64,000 bases of DNA from Zoogloea sp041908905. GTDB taxonomy: Bacteria; Pseudomonadota; Gammaproteobacteria; Burkholderiales; Rhodocyclaceae. The translations under genes were made by a program, and so were the position numbers. The notes below the pieces were generated by a model. That model saw nothing but the letters and a program-made list of their open reading frames with translations. It made no database searches and had not been told where the DNA came from. Position 1 is the stretch's first letter, and every line of letters starts with the position of its first letter. Location of the stretch: positions 47,834-111,833 of the forward strand of contig NZ_JAYREK010000008.1 in the NCBI RefSeq assembly GCF_041908905.1. Reading direction: 5' to 3'. Shown here piece by piece: positions 8,735 through 18,544 of the stretch.

Positions 8735-8792
8735 CAAATCAGCGAGGGCCCCATCCCTCTTCAAGCCCCAGACCAGACAAGGAGAATTACGA

Positions 8793-9218
8793 ATGAGCAA
8801 CATCACTCGCCGTGACCCTCTTGACGACTTCTTCCGCGGCTTCTTCGTGCGCCCGGTGGAGTATGGTGGCGGGCCGATGGCCAACGCCGAGGCGCCCCAG
8901 ATGCGCGTCGACGTGAAGGAGCAGGACGACGCCTATCAGGTGCATGCCGAGCTGCCGGGCATCAAGAAGGAAGATATCCACGTTCATATCGACGGCCCGG
9001 TGGTGTCCATCAGCGCCGAGCGCAAGCAGGACAAGGAAGTGAAGGAAGGCGAACGCATCCTGCGCACCGAGCGTTACTTCGGCCAGGTGTCGCGCAGCTT
9101 CCAGCTGGGCCAGGACGTGGACGAAGGCCGGGCGACCGCCCGGTTCAACGACGGGGTGCTGGAACTCACCCTGCCCAAGAAGGTCGCTCCGCAGGCCAAG
9201 CGCCTGATCATCGAATAA
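8793..9218 (+). CDS. Hsp20 / alpha-crystallin small heat-shock protein
   Basis: 141 residues with an alpha-crystallin domain (about 40-141): MRVDVKEQDDAYQVHAELPG at the start, then GVLELTLPKK near the end, the conserved beta-strand pair of the family. It acts as an ATP-independent holdase for unfolding proteins in the cytoplasm. I chose the ATG at 8793 because AAGGAG lies 9 bases upstream and the sequence before it is the promoter region. A sigma-32 type promoter precedes it and a hairpin with a short T run follows. Confidence 0.95.
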   Translation: MSNITRRDPLDDFFRGFFVRPVEYGGGPMANAEAPQMRVDVKEQDDAYQVHAELPGIKKEDIHVHIDGPVVSISAERKQDKEVKEGERILRTERYFGQVSRSFQLGQDVDEGRATARFNDGVLELTLPKKVAPQAKRLIIE

Positions 9219-9247
9219 ACCACCAGCAGCCCGCAGGTGGCCGCCAG

Positions 9248-9278
9248 GGGGCGGGAGGCGCGAGCTTTCCGCCCCTTT
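9248..9278 (+). terminator. Probable terminator after hsp20
   Basis: A 9-bp stem (9248-9256 with 9267-9275, one G-U pair) followed by only three T. The short T run makes this a weaker terminator candidate. Confidence 0.5.
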
Positions 9279-9375
9279 CGTTGTCGGCCGGTGTCACGCG
9301 CGGGGCGCTCCAAGCCCCGCCGCAGGGATTACAATCGCGGCTACCCGTAATCACCCTTCTGCGCCGCACGAGACC

Positions 9376-10275
9376 ATGACCGAGCACATCGACACCTCCA
9401 ACCTGTCCCCCGCCCAGAAAGCCGCGATCATCGCCGAAGCCCTGCCCTACATCCGTCGCTTCCAGGACAAGACCCTGGTCATCAAGTACGGCGGCAACGC
9501 GATGACCGACCCGCACCTCAAGGAATGCTTCGCCCACGACGTGGTGCTGCTCAAGCTGGTGGGCTTCAACCCGGTGGTCGTCCACGGCGGCGGCCCGCAG
9601 ATCGAAACGATGCTCTCCCGCGTCGGCAAGAAGGGCGAGTTCGTGCAGGGCATGCGCGTCACCGACGCCGAGACCATGGAGGTCGTCGAGATGGTGCTCG
9701 GCGGCCAGGTCAATAAAGAGATCGTCAGCCTCATCAACCAGGCCGGCGGCAAGGCCGTCGGCCTCACCGGCAAGGACTCCAACTTCATCCGCGCCAGGAA
9801 GCTGATGATGGAAGACAAGGGCAACCCGGGCGACCTGATCGACATCGGCCAGGTCGGCGACATCACCGACATCGACCCGAGCCTGATCGCCTTCCTCGAC
9901 AAGGGCGACTTCATCCCGGTGATCGCCCCGATCGGCGTGGGCGAGGACGGCGAGAGCTACAACATCAACGCCGACGTGGTTGCCGGCAAGCTGGCAGAGA
10001 TCCTCAAGGCCGAGAAGCTGGTGCTGCTCACCAACACCTCGGGCGTGCTCGACAAGCAGGGCAAGCTCCTCACCGGCCTCACCCCCCGCGACATCGACGA
10101 CCTGGTGGCCGACGGCACCCTCTCCGGCGGCATGCTGCCCAAGATCGCCTCCGCCCTCGACGCCGCCCGCAACGGCGTGAAGAGCGTGCACATCATCGAC
10201 GGCCGCGTCGAACACTGCCTGCTCCTCGAGATCCTCACCGACCACGGCGTCGGCACCATGATCAAGAGCAGCTGA
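9376..10275 (+). CDS. argB: N-acetylglutamate kinase
   Basis: 299 residues of the amino-acid kinase family. KYGGNAM near residue 37 binds the phosphate, VVHGGGPQI near 70 is the glycine-rich loop, and GGMLPKI near 250 is the C-terminal nucleotide site. It phosphorylates N-acetylglutamate in the second step of arginine synthesis. The length is that of the arginine-sensitive hexameric type with an N-terminal helix (IDTSNLSPAQKAAIIAEAL). A TACAAT -10 box lies at 9330-9335. No other arg genes are nearby. Confidence 0.97.
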   Translation: MTEHIDTSNLSPAQKAAIIAEALPYIRRFQDKTLVIKYGGNAMTDPHLKECFAHDVVLLKLVGFNPVVVHGGGPQIETMLSRVGKKGEFVQGMRVTDAETMEVVEMVLGGQVNKEIVSLINQAGGKAVGLTGKDSNFIRARKLMMEDKGNPGDLIDIGQVGDITDIDPSLIAFLDKGDFIPVIAPIGVGEDGESYNINADVVAGKLAEILKAEKLVLLTNTSGVLDKQGKLLTGLTPRDIDDLVADGTLSGGMLPKIASALDAARNGVKSVHIIDGRVEHCLLLEILTDHGVGTMIKSS

Positions 10276-10418
10276 TCCGCCTCGCAGCGGCCGCACGGGA
10301 GGGGCGCATCACGGTGCGCCCCTCGTGCTTTGCCCCCCCGGCCACGGCCACCTGCCGGCGCGGGGAACCCTCGCCGGCTACAATGGTCAGCCAGATTCCC
10401 TTCAGCCATCCGCCTCCC

Positions 10419-10922
10419 ATGCTTTACCGCCTCCCCTTCCGCCTCCTGGCCCTGCTCCTCTTCGCCGCCTGCGCGGCCCTGCTCGCCTTCGGGCTCTACC
10501 TGCAGCACGCGCAGGGCATCGAGCCCTGCCCGATGTGCATCATGCAGCGTTACGCCCTGGCCACCTGCGGGCTGATCGGCCTGCTCGCCGGGCTGCACAA
10601 CCCGGGGCGCCGCGGCGTGTCGGGCTACGCCCTGCTGCTGGCCATCGCCGCCCTCGCCGGGCTGGGCGTCGCGGCGCGGCAGTCGTGGATGCAGTGGTTC
10701 CCGCCCGCGGTCTCCGAGTGCGGCCCCGGCCTCGAATACATGCTCGAGAGCTTCCCCCTCAGCGCGGCGCTGCCGATGATCTTCCGCGGCGCGGGCGACT
10801 GCTCGGTGGTGGACTGGAGCTTCCTCGGCCTGTCGATCGCCAACTGGTCCTTCGTCAGCTTCTCCGCCATCCTCGTCACCCTGGCGGTTTACCTGTGGCA
10901 GCGCGCCCGGCAGGCGGGCTGA
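10419..10922 (+). CDS. dsbB: Disulfide bond formation protein DsbB
   Basis: 167 residues with four predicted membrane helices. The first periplasmic loop has the redox pair CPMC, and the second loop has two further cysteines (SECGP and GDCSV), the four-cysteine set used to pass electrons from DsbA to quinone. The start MLYRLPFRLL at 10419 was chosen; upstream in-frame ATG codons lie in a region with a TACAAT -10 box (10379-10384) and code for nothing recognisable. Single gene between argB and ychF. Confidence 0.93.
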   Translation: MLYRLPFRLLALLLFAACAALLAFGLYLQHAQGIEPCPMCIMQRYALATCGLIGLLAGLHNPGRRGVSGYALLLAIAALAGLGVAARQSWMQWFPPAVSECGPGLEYMLESFPLSAALPMIFRGAGDCSVVDWSFLGLSIANWSFVSFSAILVTLAVYLWQRARQAG

Positions 10923-10959
10923 CCCGCCCCCTGCAAGACAGGGCGTCGAACCGCGCCCC

Positions 10960-10988
10960 TTCAGAAGCGCCGCCCGCCGCTTTACAAT
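10960..10988 (+). promoter_or_regulatory. Likely sigma-70 promoter of ychF
   Basis: TTCAGA (10960-10965), a 17-base spacer and TACAAT (10983-10988), 53 bases upstream of the ychF start. The -10 is good, the -35 matches at 4 of 6 positions. Confidence 0.5.
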
Positions 10989-11041
10989 AGCGGGCTGTCC
11001 GGCACACCCTGCCGGAAACCACTGAACATCAAAGGATTTCC

Positions 11042-12133
<1,092 letters not shown>

Positions 12134-12173
12134 CCCCCCTCGCCTCCGCAGCCACCACCACGCCCCCCCTTGC

Positions 12174-12454
12174 GGAGCCGGGGTGAGTTGTCTGCGGAGC
12201 CTCGAGAGCCGGCCTCGGAGGCTAACTCTCGAGGCGGTGGAGGATAACTTTTTAGCCTCCGGGCTTCGGCATTTATCCTCCCGAGGATAATTCGTTACCC
12301 TCGGAAGCTGACTATTTATCCTCCCCAACCTCGACATTTACCCTCGGAAGATAAGCATTTATCTCCCCCAGGCTGACTCATCAGCCTCCGAAGGTAAAAA
12401 GTTAAGCTCACCTGGATACACCTTTACCCCCGGCAGGATAACTCGCGCTCCCTG
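12174..12454 (+). repeat. Array of about 13 dyad repeats, period about 21.6 bp
   Basis: Left arms start at about 12174, 12196, 12217, 12239, 12261, 12283, 12303, 12325, 12346, 12368, 12390, 12411 and 12433. The consensus unit is a left arm GGAGGNTAA, a 4-base spacer and a right arm TTANCCTCC. The best dyads are 12239-12260 (one mismatch), 12303-12324, 12346-12367 and 12370-12387 (a perfect 7-bp dyad). Because right and left arms of neighbouring units alternate, TTATCCTC at 12273-12280 also forms a perfect dyad with GAGGATAA at 12283-12290. It fills the space between two convergent genes, contains no convincing gene, and is less G+C rich than its surroundings. Confidence 0.85.
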
Positions 12455-12457
12455 GCC

Positions 12458-14173
12458 TCAACTCCGCAGGCCGGGGTAGCGGTCCGCGGCATGCAGCGCC
12501 CAGCCGGTATCACCGGTGAGCTCGAGCACCTGGGTGTGGTAGCGGACCACCGCTGCCCGGTGGGCGATGCTGATCAGCGTGATGCCGGCCGCCAGCAATT
12601 GCCCGTAGAGGGCCGCCTCGTTGGCGCTGTCGAGGGCGCTGGTGGCCTCGTCGAGGATCGCATAGCGGGGCTGGTAGAGCAGCACCCGGGCAAAGGCCAG
12701 GCGCTGCTGCTCGCCGACGGAGAGCACCTTCTCCCAGTCCAGCTCCACGTCCAGGCTGCCGACCCGCCCGGCCAGGTCGCCGAGGTTGACCTGCTCCAGC
12801 ACCTTCAGCAGGTGGGCGTCGGACATCGCGCCCGTCCGGTGCGGGTAGAGCAGCTGGCTGCGCAGGGTGCCGACCTGCATGTAGGGCTGCTGGGGCAGGA
12901 AGAGCATCTCCTCGGGCGGCGGGCGCAGGATGCTGCCGCTGCCGGCATACCACAGCCCGGCGATGGCCCGCAGCAGCGAGCTCTTGCCGCAGCCGCTGTC
13001 ACCGACGATGAGCAGCCCCTCGCCCGGACGCACGGTGAGCGACAGGCTCTTCACCAGGACGCGCTCGTAGTTGGGCGTGTTCAGCGTGACGTTCTGCAGG
13101 GCCAGGTGGGGCGCTTCGGCGGCGCCGATGACGCTCCCCTTGCGTGAGCCGGGCTCGATGGCGGGGTCCAGCAGCACCCGGGCCAGGGTGTCGAGGCGGT
13201 CCACGCCGGCGGTGAAGCGCGACAGGCTCTCGAAGTTCTCGACGATCAGCGAGATCGCGCTCAGCACCGCCGCGAAGGCGCCGGCCGCCTGCACCGCGCG
13301 CCCCACCTCCAGCTCCCCAGACAGCACCTGGGAGGCGACGATGGCGCTGGGCAGCACGATGTTGAGCAGGCTGTAGGCATACTGGAAGAAGTTGAGGCCG
13401 AGCTGCTGGCGGATCAGCTGCCTGTAGTTCTTGAAGGCCGCGTTGAAGCGCCGCCGCACCTGGTGCAGCTCCTGGGCCTCGCCGCGGTAGAAGGCGATCG
13501 ACTCGGCGTTCTCGCGCACCCGCACCAGGCTGTAGCGAAAGTCCGCCTCACGCCGGATCTGCTGGAAGTTGAGGCTCATCAGCCGCGAGCCGAAGAACAC
13601 CACCGCGATCAGGGTGCCGGAGACCGCGTAGGCCACCAGCACGTACACCAGCGCGTGGGAGATCGACCACAGCACCTGGCTGAAGGCGACCAGCTGCAGG
13701 AAGGAGCCGATGAAGATCAGCAGGAAATACAGCGAGCGCGTGCAGAAGGTGCCCACGTCCTCGGCGATCCGCTGGTCCGGGTTGTCGATGAGGGTGCTGG
13801 CGTTGAGCTCGTAGAACTGGCGGTGGCTGAAGTAGTTTTCGAGAAAGCGGTTGGTCAGCCAGCGCCGCCACTGGATGCCCAGCGTGTCGCGCACGAAGAA
13901 GTAGAAGGCGAAGATCGGCACCGCCAGGGCCAGCAGCACCAGGCAGAAGCGGATCGACTCCCAGAAGCGCGCCTCGTCGCGGGCGGCGAGGGCCGAGGTG
14001 AACTCCCCGGTCTGCTCGTTGAGCATCACCGCGAAGCGCGTCTGGGCGAGCAGCAGGACCACCAGCAGGGCCAGCAGCCCCCAGGCCTTGACGCGCTCCT
14101 GGCTGCGCCAGTAGGGCGACGCGATGGCCCAGAAACGCTGCCACAGATGGTAGGCGAAGGGATTGATCTTCAT
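12458..14173 (-). CDS. SbmA/YddA-type ABC transporter, fused membrane and ATPase domains
   Basis: 571 residues. The N-terminal half is a six-helix SbmA/BacA-like membrane domain (about 30-330) with motifs such as WRRWLTNRFLENYF and YYxLNAS-like FYELNAS. The C-terminal half is an ABC ATPase with Walker A GDSGCGKSS (Lys397), signature SVGEQQR and Walker B YAILDEATSALD. Related proteins import peptides, bleomycin or cobalamin; the substrate here cannot be read from sequence. Monocistronic, convergent with ychF, with the repeat array between. Confidence 0.88.
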   Translation of the reverse strand: MKINPFAYHLWQRFWAIASPYWRSQERVKAWGLLALLVVLLLAQTRFAVMLNEQTGEFTSALAARDEARFWESIRFCLVLLALAVPIFAFYFFVRDTLGIQWRRWLTNRFLENYFSHRQFYELNASTLIDNPDQRIAEDVGTFCTRSLYFLLIFIGSFLQLVAFSQVLWSISHALVYVLVAYAVSGTLIAVVFFGSRLMSLNFQQIRREADFRYSLVRVRENAESIAFYRGEAQELHQVRRRFNAAFKNYRQLIRQQLGLNFFQYAYSLLNIVLPSAIVASQVLSGELEVGRAVQAAGAFAAVLSAISLIVENFESLSRFTAGVDRLDTLARVLLDPAIEPGSRKGSVIGAAEAPHLALQNVTLNTPNYERVLVKSLSLTVRPGEGLLIVGDSGCGKSSLLRAIAGLWYAGSGSILRPPPEEMLFLPQQPYMQVGTLRSQLLYPHRTGAMSDAHLLKVLEQVNLGDLAGRVGSLDVELDWEKVLSVGEQQRLAFARVLLYQPRYAILDEATSALDSANEAALYGQLLAAGITLISIAHRAAVVRYHTQVLELTGDTGWALHAADRYPGLRS

Positions 14174-14266
14174 GATCCGGCACCCCAGGGCGCTCGCTCC
14201 GGCGGGCTTGGGCGGGCGATCCGGCTGGATGCCCCTGGCTTTTTTACTCCCCGGCTCCGGGCCAGG

Positions 14267-16729
14267 TCAAGCGCGGCCGGCGGATGGCGGCAGGCCCGGG
14301 GCGACGCTCATCACGCTGGCGAGGCCCTGGGGAACATCCGGCGCGCAGAGCGGCAGGTCGATCGTGAAACACGTGCCCCGCCCGGGCTGGCTGCTCACCT
14401 CGATGCTGCCGCCGAACAGGCTGGTGACGATGTTATAGACGATATACAGCCCCAGCCCGCTGCCGCCCTGCCCCATCCGGGTGGTGAAGAACGGGTCGAA
14501 AACCCGCCCCCGCACTTCCGGCGGAATGCCGCAGCCGTTGTCGCGGATGCGCAAGCGGATGAAGCCCGCCGCAGCGGGCTCCGCGGCGATCGAGACCTCC
14601 CCGGCCTCGTCCGGGCCGAAGGCGTGCAGGGAGGCGTTGGTGACGATGTTGCCGATCACCTGCTCCAGCGGCCCCGGGAAGCTGTCCAGGAGCAGCCCCT
14701 CCGGGATATCCACGGCGAGCACCAGCCGGCGCCTGCGCAGGCCGGGCATCAGGGTCGCGACCACCTCGTCGATGGTCTTGCGCAGATCGAAGCTGCGCCG
14801 CTGGGCGCTGGTCTGGTCGACGGCCACCTGCTTGAAGTTGGCCAGCAGCCCGGCGGCCCGGTTGAGGTTGCGCTCGATGAGTTCGAGCCCATCCCGGGAC
14901 AGCTCGATGAAGGCGGCGAGCTCGGAGCGCCGCATGGTGCCGACGGCAAACACGTCCTGCAGCTCGCGCAGACGGTTGCGGAGGTGCGAGGCGGTGAGCA
15001 GGGTGTTGCCCAACGGCGTGTTCAGCTCATGGGCCACGCCGGCGACGAGGTTGCCCAGGGAGGCGAGCTTCTCGGCGTGCACCAGGTGTTCGAGGGCGTG
15101 GGCCAGCCGCTCGTTGGTCTGGCGCAGCTCGGCCGTGCGCTCGGCCACACGCAGCTCGAGGGACTGGTTGAGCTGGCGGATCTCCGCCTCGATCGCCTTC
15201 TGCTTCGAGATGTCCTTGCCGGTCCCGCGAAAGCCGCAGAACACGCCGTCGTGCCCGAACGCCGGATCGCCGCTGACCTGCAGGTCGATGCCTCCCTGGT
15301 CGGGGAGCTCGACCTGGAAATGGATGTCCCGGAACGGCTGGTGGGTCTCGAGGGCGGCACGCAGGCGGGCCCACTCCAGCGGATCGCCCTTCACGCGAGG
15401 GCTGTCCCACGGCGTCCGGCCCAGGGCCAGCACCCCCTGGGCGCGCAGCGCGCTGGCCTGGCGGCCGGACAGCGCCGAGAAGCGGAAATCGGCATCGAGC
15501 TCCCAGAAGACGTCGCTCGACATGTCCGACAGGGTCCGCAGCCGCGCCTCGCTCTCGCGCAGCGCCCGCTCCGCGGCGGCCCGCTGCTGCGCGCTCTGGC
15601 GGAACTCCCGCAGGGCGCCGGCCAGCCGGCCGAGTTCGTTGGCGCCGACGTCGGGAACGGGCGCATCGAAATGACCGCGGGAGAAAGCCTCCACCGTGCG
15701 CAACAGCGCCTGCAGGGGCTCGCGGATCGACGCCGTCACCAGCACCCCGAGCAGCAGGGTGACGCCGACGACGAGCACGCTGACGAGCACCGACAGGCCG
15801 TTGATGAGCGCCATGCGGCGGGTGTAGCGGGCGCGCAGCTCGGCCTCGATGTCGGCATGGCGCGCGTCGAGGGACGCCGCCCCGCGGGCGATCTCCTGCT
15901 GGCTGGCCTCGATCTGGCGCTCCATCACGGCGCCCCGCCGGGCGTAGGCGCGCTGCAGGCTGCCCAGGCCGGAGATCATGCGGTGGGTGCGCTCGCGCAG
16001 ATCGCGCAGCACGGTGCGTTCGAACTCGCTGTGGGTGAGCTGCTCGATGAGGGGTGAGAGCTGGGCCACCCGCTCCAGGGCGGTGCGCGTCGCGAGGCTC
16101 ACGTTGACCTCCCGCCGGGCGTAGTAGGCGTTCATCTTGAGGAGCGCGTCCACGAAGGCGTCGATCAGCGACCGGGTGGCCGGCGCGATCAGGGCGCGGC
16201 CCCGGTTGTCGGCGCTGGTGTTGAGCAGCAGCGAGAGCAGGCGGGCGGAGTGCTGGCCCGGCGCGAGAAGTTCGCTGTGGTAGATGCGCTCGATCTCCAC
16301 GTTGATGCGCTTGAGCTCCTCGTAGCCGCCGACGAAGCTGCGCAATGACTGGCGCAGGGACGCCAGCTCCGCGGCGTCGCTGCCGCGGACCTGCTGGCGT
16401 GCCTCCAGCTCGGCAAACAGCTGCCCGGTCGCCACGTCGATCTGCCGCACCAGCGTCTCGTCGGGCGCGGCCAGATACTGCCGGATCGCGGCCTGCAGGC
16501 GCGCCGTCTCGGTGTTGAAGTGCTGGAGCTGGCGGTGCTGCACGTTGAGCGCCTCGATGGAATCGAAATAGGCGTCCTTCAGCCCGTTGCTGACCAGATC
16601 GAGCGCCAGCAACAGCGCCAGCCCGGCCACGCTGAGCAGCGACAGCAGGGTGAGCCGCCGGCCGAGGGAGATGGCGCGCAGCCCGGCATTCAGGCGGGCG
16701 AGCAGCGCGGCGAGGCGGCGGGACTTCAT
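14267..16729 (-). CDS. Large membrane sensor histidine kinase (HAMP, PAS, HisKA, HATPase)
   Basis: 820 residues. A first membrane helix (about 24-46) and a second (about 305-330) enclose a helical periplasmic sensor region of some 255 residues. A HAMP segment, a PAS domain (about 400-515, DVFWELDADFRF), a coiled coil, the H-box AHELNTPLGN with His567, the N-box NIVTNAS and glycine boxes DNGCGIP and GSGLGLYIV follow. It is an autophosphorylating sensor. It is the last gene of a cassette with three periplasmic binding proteins, whose stop and start codons overlap or nearly touch. No response regulator gene is adjacent. Confidence 0.92.
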   Translation of the reverse strand: MKSRRLAALLARLNAGLRAISLGRRLTLLSLLSVAGLALLLALDLVSNGLKDAYFDSIEALNVQHRQLQHFNTETARLQAAIRQYLAAPDETLVRQIDVATGQLFAELEARQQVRGSDAAELASLRQSLRSFVGGYEELKRINVEIERIYHSELLAPGQHSARLLSLLLNTSADNRGRALIAPATRSLIDAFVDALLKMNAYYARREVNVSLATRTALERVAQLSPLIEQLTHSEFERTVLRDLRERTHRMISGLGSLQRAYARRGAVMERQIEASQQEIARGAASLDARHADIEAELRARYTRRMALINGLSVLVSVLVVGVTLLLGVLVTASIREPLQALLRTVEAFSRGHFDAPVPDVGANELGRLAGALREFRQSAQQRAAAERALRESEARLRTLSDMSSDVFWELDADFRFSALSGRQASALRAQGVLALGRTPWDSPRVKGDPLEWARLRAALETHQPFRDIHFQVELPDQGGIDLQVSGDPAFGHDGVFCGFRGTGKDISKQKAIEAEIRQLNQSLELRVAERTAELRQTNERLAHALEHLVHAEKLASLGNLVAGVAHELNTPLGNTLLTASHLRNRLRELQDVFAVGTMRRSELAAFIELSRDGLELIERNLNRAAGLLANFKQVAVDQTSAQRRSFDLRKTIDEVVATLMPGLRRRRLVLAVDIPEGLLLDSFPGPLEQVIGNIVTNASLHAFGPDEAGEVSIAAEPAAAGFIRLRIRDNGCGIPPEVRGRVFDPFFTTRMGQGGSGLGLYIVYNIVTSLFGGSIEVSSQPGRGTCFTIDLPLCAPDVPQGLASVMSVAPGLPPSAGRA

Positions 16730-17742
16730 CGGAGGGCGCGGATTCTGGCGATCAGCCGCCGCTGCCCGGCCCCGCCGGCGAGCCGCTCGTGGAGCGGCTG
16801 CAGCGCCGCCTCGAAGCGGGCACGCTCGGAGGCCGGGATCTCCACGAAGTTGACGCCAGCCAGACGCAGCATGGCCTCGACCCGCTCCTCCCGCTGCTGC
16901 CAGATGTCCCGCACCAGCGGCCGGGCCTCCCGGGCAGCCCGGCGCAGCATGCCCTGCTCGGCCGTCGACAGCCTGTCCCAGCTGCGCCGGGAGATGACCA
17001 GCACCTCCGGGGCGAAACTGTGGCGGGTAAGCGCCAGCGAAGGAGCATGGCGGTGATGTTCGGCGCCGGCATAGGCGAGGAGATTGCCCTCAGCGCCGTC
17101 GATCAACCGCGTCGCGAGGGCATTGCCGGTCTGGGAGAACGGCAGCCGGACCGGCCGCGCGCCCCAGGCCTCGACGATGGCCGCGGCCAGGGCCGAAGAC
17201 TCCACGCGGATCTTCAGCCCCTTCAGGTCCTCCAGACGGCGCACCGGACGGCCGACCGTGCCGATCACCCGGCCTCCCGTCTCGAAGAAGGCCAGCCCGA
17301 CCAGCCCGTGGCCGTCCAGGGCTTGCAGCAGCTCGGCCCCGATCGGCCCGTCGAGCACGCGGCCGAGGTGCTCCACGTCGCGGAACAAAAAGGGCAGCGA
17401 CAGCACCCGGAGCGCCGGACAGAGGTCTTCCAGGGTCTGCACGCTGACCCGGTTGAGGTCGAGCTCGCCGCGCTGGGTCGGCGGCACCAGGGCCGCCTCG
17501 TCGCCCAGCAGGGAAGCGGAGTAGACCTGTATCGCCAGCCTGCCGCCCGATTGCCTGTACAGGCTCTGGCCCATGAACTGGACGGCCTGGACGGTCGGGT
17601 AATCGGCCGGCTGCTCGTCGGCGGCCCGCAGCAGGCGGACACCGCCGGCGACCTCGAGGGCCGCCAGCGGCGGTGCGAGCAGGAGCAAGGCCAGCCACGA
17701 CAGCCGCCGCAGCGTGCCGGGAGACGGCAGCAGGGCCCCCAT
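16726..17742 (-). CDS. TRAP-type (DctP-like) periplasmic binding protein
   Basis: 338 residues with a signal peptide (about 1-26). The DctP family pattern is present: ESSALAAAIVEAWGARPV and LIDGAEGNLLAY match the ligand-binding arginine segment (LKIRVESS) and the SADGAEN-like loop of TRAP P-subunits. The small and large membrane subunits of a TRAP transporter are absent on either side. Its stop codon overlaps the start of the sensor kinase (ATGA), so I infer that it delivers a ligand signal to that kinase. The ATG at 17742 follows the previous stop by 1 base; longer in-frame starts run back through that gene. Confidence 0.85.
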   Translation of the reverse strand: MGALLPSPGTLRRLSWLALLLLAPPLAALEVAGGVRLLRAADEQPADYPTVQAVQFMGQSLYRQSGGRLAIQVYSASLLGDEAALVPPTQRGELDLNRVSVQTLEDLCPALRVLSLPFLFRDVEHLGRVLDGPIGAELLQALDGHGLVGLAFFETGGRVIGTVGRPVRRLEDLKGLKIRVESSALAAAIVEAWGARPVRLPFSQTGNALATRLIDGAEGNLLAYAGAEHHRHAPSLALTRHSFAPEVLVISRRSWDRLSTAEQGMLRRAAREARPLVRDIWQQREERVEAMLRLAGVNFVEIPASERARFEAALQPLHERLAGGAGQRRLIARIRALR

Positions 17743-17743
17743 C

Positions 17744-18544
17744 TCAGCGCCCCGCGGCGCCCGGCAGCGCGAGCAGCCGTCGCCCGTGATGGCGGAGATG
17801 GATTCCCGCCAGGGTGTGGTCACGCAGGCGTACCACGATCCAGGCGTTGATCCAGTCGCGCAGGGCCTTCTCGCCGCGGGGCATGCCCACCGCCACCTCG
17901 AACTCCATCTGCCGGAAGTGCTCCACGAGGGGCCGCGGCGGGCGACGGGCATTGACCTCGTCCACCACGTTGCGGGTGACCGACAGGATCTCGAACTCAC
18001 CGGCCAGGTAGGCCTCCACCAGCCGGTCATGTTCGGCGTAGCTGAGCAGCTTCACCCCCGGGGCATTCTGCAGCAGATGCTCGGCGTTGGCGCTGCCGGC
18101 CAGCACGCCCACCCGGCGCCCCCGGAGATCGAGCGGTGACGACAGCTGCAGCGGCGGCGGCGCCGCGATCACCGTGTCGATGGTGGCGTAGGGCACGGAG
18201 AAGGCGATCAGGCGCTCCCGCTCGGGGCTGATCGACAGGGCCGAGATGACCACGTCCGCGCGGCGGGCGAGCAAGGCCGCCACCCGGTCGGAATTGACCA
18301 CCCGGACGACTTCGAGCCGGACCCCCAGATCCCGCGCCATCGCCCGCGCGATGTCCGCGTCGGACCCCTGGGCCGTGCCATCGGGCGTGTAATGGTTGTA
18401 GGGTGGCAGGGCCCCGGCGATCGCCACGCGCAACCGCCCCTGGGCCCGGATCTCGTTCAGCAGCGTGGCCGCCGCCAGGCCGGGCATGAGCAGCAGCACG
18501 AGGAGCAGCCCATGCAGCCCGGCCCGCATCGAAAAACCCGCCAT
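17744..18544 (-). CDS. Periplasmic solute-binding protein, family 3
   Basis: 266 residues with a signal peptide (about 1-26) and the family 3 binding-protein fold: GRLRVAIAG, DADIARAMARDLGV, ADVVISALSISPERERLIAFSVPY and MPRGEKALRDWINAW. Members bind polar amino acids or act as ligand domains of sensors. It is about 35-40% similar by eye to the next gene upstream (18545-19378), so the two are diverged tandem duplicates. No ABC permease or ATPase is nearby. Confidence 0.88.
   Translation of the reverse strand: MAGFSMRAGLHGLLLVLLLMPGLAAATLLNEIRAQGRLRVAIAGALPPYNHYTPDGTAQGSDADIARAMARDLGVRLEVVRVVNSDRVAALLARRADVVISALSISPERERLIAFSVPYATIDTVIAAPPPLQLSSPLDLRGRRVGVLAGSANAEHLLQNAPGVKLLSYAEHDRLVEAYLAGEFEILSVTRNVVDEVNARRPPRPLVEHFRQMEFEVAVGMPRGEKALRDWINAWIVVRLRDHTLAGIHLRHHGRRLLALPGAAGR

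Noticed and set aside
8740..8792. RNA thermometer in the hsp20 leader
   Set aside because: No U-rich or ROSE-like stretch is clearly placed to mask the AAGGAG; the sigma-32 promoter is enough to explain heat induction.
12174..12454. CRISPR array
   Set aside because: The unit is only 21-22 bp, there are no constant repeats alternating with unique spacers, and no cas gene is present in the window.
13463..16057. 864-codon plus-strand open frame
   Set aside because: It runs antisense to the ABC transporter and sensor kinase genes, both of which have full sets of family motifs; the translation is compositionally biased and motif-free.
16726..17742. A complete TRAP transporter
   Set aside because: Only the binding protein is present; both flanking regions lack the small and large membrane subunits.
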